Source: Owenia fusiformis (lineage: Eukaryota > Annelida > Polychaeta > Sabellida > Oweniidae). From it: DNA of 64,000 bases. The notes under the pieces were generated by a model that was given only the letters and a program-made list of their open reading frames with translations, was not told the DNA's origin and searched no databases. Position 1 is the first letter of the stretch, and every line of letters begins with the position of its first letter. This document shows, in pieces, positions 61,271 to 64,000 of the stretch. Both the position numbers and the translations under genes were made by a program. The DNA lies in assembly GCA_903813345.2 (NCBI GenBank), contig CAIIXF020000010.1:15823181-15887180 (forward strand). Direction: 5' to 3'.

Positions 61271-62248
61271 CAGGGTGTCCAAAAAAACAGGACCGTAAGA
61301 AAGTTGAATAACTCGGTCAATTTTGCGTATTTTGCCTTGAAACTTTAGAATTATTTAGTTCATTCAATGTGAATTTTTTCTGAAAGTTTGATGATAATCT
61401 GTTTATTGTGTCAAAAACTAAAGTACTTAAAAAACATGCTCAAAGTGGGCACGAATCCTGTGAACAAAGTTGTTAATGACCCTGACCTATACGCATTAAT
61501 GTGGATGGTAAATATTGGGGTAGTTATTGCACTCTTAAGATTGTTAGGGGCCTGTCAGTATACACATTGGCTTCGAGAAATCCTCAAAGTTAAATATTTG
61601 GGGGATTTAGGTCTGGCGAATGAGCTGCCCATATGGTTTGCATTCTGCAACTGATGAGCTGACCACCAAAGTATTACCTAAACCATTTCAGCATATCATT
61701 TGCAGTGTTGGAGTGGTATTGGCTTGTTGAAACCACTGCTTAATTATCTCCTTAGATGTCCCTTCTGGTTCTTAGTCACCTCCAAAACTTGGTGAGAACT
61801 TATTGGTCCTTGTTCATGGTGATAGCACGTGCCCAGTCACCTTCGAACCAAAAGGGACTGAATATTCCATTTTTCCTCATTGCCACCCAGTGGATTGTGC
61901 ATTGTTCAGAATGCAATGGATGCTGTAACACTTCATCAGGAGGATGTAAGCCCCAGTAGCAATTGTTCTTGGAACAAACTGGTTCATTCAGAAAGACATG
62001 TGTGTAGGAGGCTCATCAACAACTTTGTTCGCCAGATTGAAGTGCACAGAGAGGAGAGGTGCACATTTGGGGCATGTTTTGTAAGGAGCTGTAGTTTTTG
62101 ACTCAATTAGTAGATTATTATCAAACTTTCACAACAAAATTCACATTGAATGAACTAAATAATTCTGAAATTTCAAGGCAAAATATGCAAGATTGACCGA
62201 GTTATTCAACTTTCTTACGGTTACGGTCCTGTTTTTTTGGACACCCTG
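61271..62248 (+). mobile_element. mariner-like element, 978 bp, long terminal inverted repeats, TA target
   Basis: CAGGGTGTCCAAAAAAACAG at 61271 starts a terminal inverted repeat of about 125 bp, matched at about 62115-62248. TA is duplicated at 61269-61270 and 62249-62250. Length and ends fit a mariner/Tc1 element. The plus-strand interior keeps fragments in shifting frames. The last (61880-62101) has a spacing, RRLINNFVRQIEVHREE, that resembles the C-terminal helix region of mariner transposases. No intact transposase remains, so it is either a dead copy or a deletion derivative. Confidence 0.78.
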
Positions 62249-62299
62249 TATCTATTTACCTTTATGTATAGTATGTTATCCTCAGAGACTTATGCCTAA

Positions 62300-62630
62300 T
62301 TTTGCCACATTTGCTCTACGGAGAACATACGAGGAGCATCTTTCGCCATACGAATCACCATGGAATCATAGAATGGAGTTATAACTTTTTTCATTCCGAG
62401 TTATAATTTCTACGGCGAATCTACAGCCTGTTTAGAACTGGATAAGCCGTACGGAGACCGTAGAGTTTCTTCGGCTGCCATAGGAAGTTGCCTATTTCAG
62501 GGAGCTAAGGTCGACGTACGGGCGCCGAAGGGCAATGTGACTGAGGTTTAAAGAATGTTACCGTAGATATTCTACGGCGGCCATATGATTGATTAGACCG
62601 TACTGTCGCCGTAGGAAATGTGACTGAGTC
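62300..62630. mobile_element. GC-rich element with TCACATTTCC end
   Basis: The right end is CGCCGTAGGAAATGTGACTG. A worn inverted partner (CCACATTTGCTCTACGGAG) lies at about 62306. The inside has repeated CTACGG, CCGTACGG and GTAGA words. The TGTGAC end recalls the GGTCACATAG ends of the element at 1456-3416. Confidence 0.5.
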
Positions 62631-62639
62631 AATAGAGAC

Positions 62640-64000
62640 ATGAGAGTTGCATTTGTACAGTCATAAAATATAATAATACACTCCTAAGATTTCGAGATTT
62701 TGAAACAACGAAAGATTATCGATACGTTTGTCAATTTTTGTACTCCAAAAGTAAGAAATTCAGTATTTTTCTCTCGGAATTCTTATAAGTTCACTTACAA
62801 ATTTTACAACTCATTTTGCTTTATGAAAATTGTTTTTTTGTTTTTGTATTATCAATCCAAAGTGTTCCTTGCAATATAAAATGGTTAGTCATTACAATGA
62901 TGCGCCCTATAATTGCCGTTTTATGCTAGTTAGATGTTGTAGAATTATTTTAGTTTGTTCTATCGACTAAAATAGACTTATGTTTATAGCTTTAACGTTT
63001 CTAATTTGAACATTTTAGGCTAGATTCGCGGGATATCTATTTAGTCTCATTTTCATTTGGTAAATGATCAATAGGTTAAACAGGGTTTCTATCATTTAGA
63101 GTTGATTTGTAGAATTTTGTCATTGCTTTCTCTCTCTCTTCTTGTGATGTTTTATGAGATTTTTAAATGAATATGAAGTGCTTCAACTACTTATAAGAAG
63201 TGAATTATTAACTTTGAATATCACCCTCACAAAAACTCGGTGAGCACTTTACTAAGAAAAGTTTCTCGATTAACGGTAAAAATTGAGTATTCATTTTTTA
63301 GGATTAGCATTTGAAATTGAAGCATTTATTAACGTAAATGTATCACTTGTACTTTTCTTTTTAATTCATCCTCTATATTTCTCTTTTTATGTTTAGAATA
63401 TTGATGTTTCCGAAATTTATCAGACTACACTACAACCCAAATGATGGGTATTTATAGAGAATATACTTGAGTTTAGGAAGCATGTGTTGTTATTTATATA
63501 TTTACACAGAAGTACGAATGGTCTACTCTGCAGCCATAAGACAAATACAATCCTGAGATTTCAAGGTTTTCAATTCTAACTTTCTCTTGTAGCTATACAC
63601 TTGTCTTCAAAAGTGTAGAAATCTGAATTACCCCACGTGTCGTCTGTTCATGTTTTGTGATTAAAAAAAAATCATCAAATTTGATTCCCAAACCTTTATA
63701 ATCAAAGATCATCATCAAAGTCATAAATTCCCAGTTAAGAGAAAAATAAAATCCAAACTTATCTTGGCTTAAACACTCTTTCGAAAGAAAAACAAGATTT
63801 CCAAATTTTTGGAGGGGGTGTAGCAATTATGGTACTCATTTTCTCGTTTCATCTGACAAATTGGATTGCAATTGATCTCTGGTATCTGTGGGTTTAGGGT
63901 GAATGATAGAACACTCACAGACTCCACGGGATGATGTAAAAGCTCTCTTGAAGTTCTTTGAATCATCCATCATGGTCTCTTGAATAATTATTCTTCGTAC
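62640..64000. other. unique AT-rich sequence, no feature recognised
   Basis: Short frames without coding character up to the window end. Confidence 0.5.

Overview
The window looks like gene-poor nuclear DNA from an animal. It is AT-rich (roughly one third GC by eye), contains no long open reading frame, has split genes with GT/AG signals, and is packed with transposon-like inverted repeats and minisatellites. The only protein-coding gene I can name encodes a BK-type (calcium-activated) potassium channel beta subunit homologue. That family is known from vertebrates and, as far as I recall, is absent from insects and nematodes. With the repeat style, this suggests a marine invertebrate deuterostome or lophotrochozoan. 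The species cannot be fixed from this sequence alone.

Layout. 1-6 kb: a TTAA-flanked foldback element (425-1423), then a TTA-flanked Harbinger-like element (1456-3416) carrying a nested poly(A) retro-insertion with a 14-bp target duplication. 6.08-10.92 kb: a 4.84-kb TA-flanked element with terminal inverted repeats (TIRs). Eleven copies of a TCACGCACGTTA motif flank a higher-order satellite inside it. 10.92-18.80 kb: a giant inverted repeat whose two arms are arrays of ~350-bp units carrying octamer (ATGCAAAT) and CRE (TGACGTCA) palindromes. 18.8-23 kb: small hairpins in unique sequence. 23.48-41.8 kb (minus strand): the beta-subunit locus. One terminal exon lies at 23.5-23.8 kb, and two nearly identical upstream exons lie at 32.7-33.1 and 41.4-41.8 kb inside a diverged duplication of about 8-9 kb. 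MITEs and a 42-bp minisatellite are scattered in the introns and flanks. 42.9-44.1 kb: a 38-bp minisatellite with 189-bp higher-order structure. 44.8-45.4 kb: a 600-bp element with a perfect 7-bp target duplication. 46-52 kb: 36-bp and 37-bp minisatellites, a Harbinger-sized element containing the only assembly gap, and a foldback inserted in a duplicated segment. 52-64 kb: mostly unique AT-rich DNA with hAT-like, mariner-like and other small elements, plus one possible first coding exon at 57749.

How it works together. The beta-subunit exons join in phase 0 (CAG|GTAAAA donor to TTTCCAG|GAG acceptor) and predict a two-membrane-segment protein of about 217 residues. Because I see two first exons and one terminal exon, either the locus uses alternative first exons or the second copy has lost its 3' half. 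Most of the rest is non-autonomous mobile DNA. I find no intact transposase, no rRNA and no convincing tRNA.
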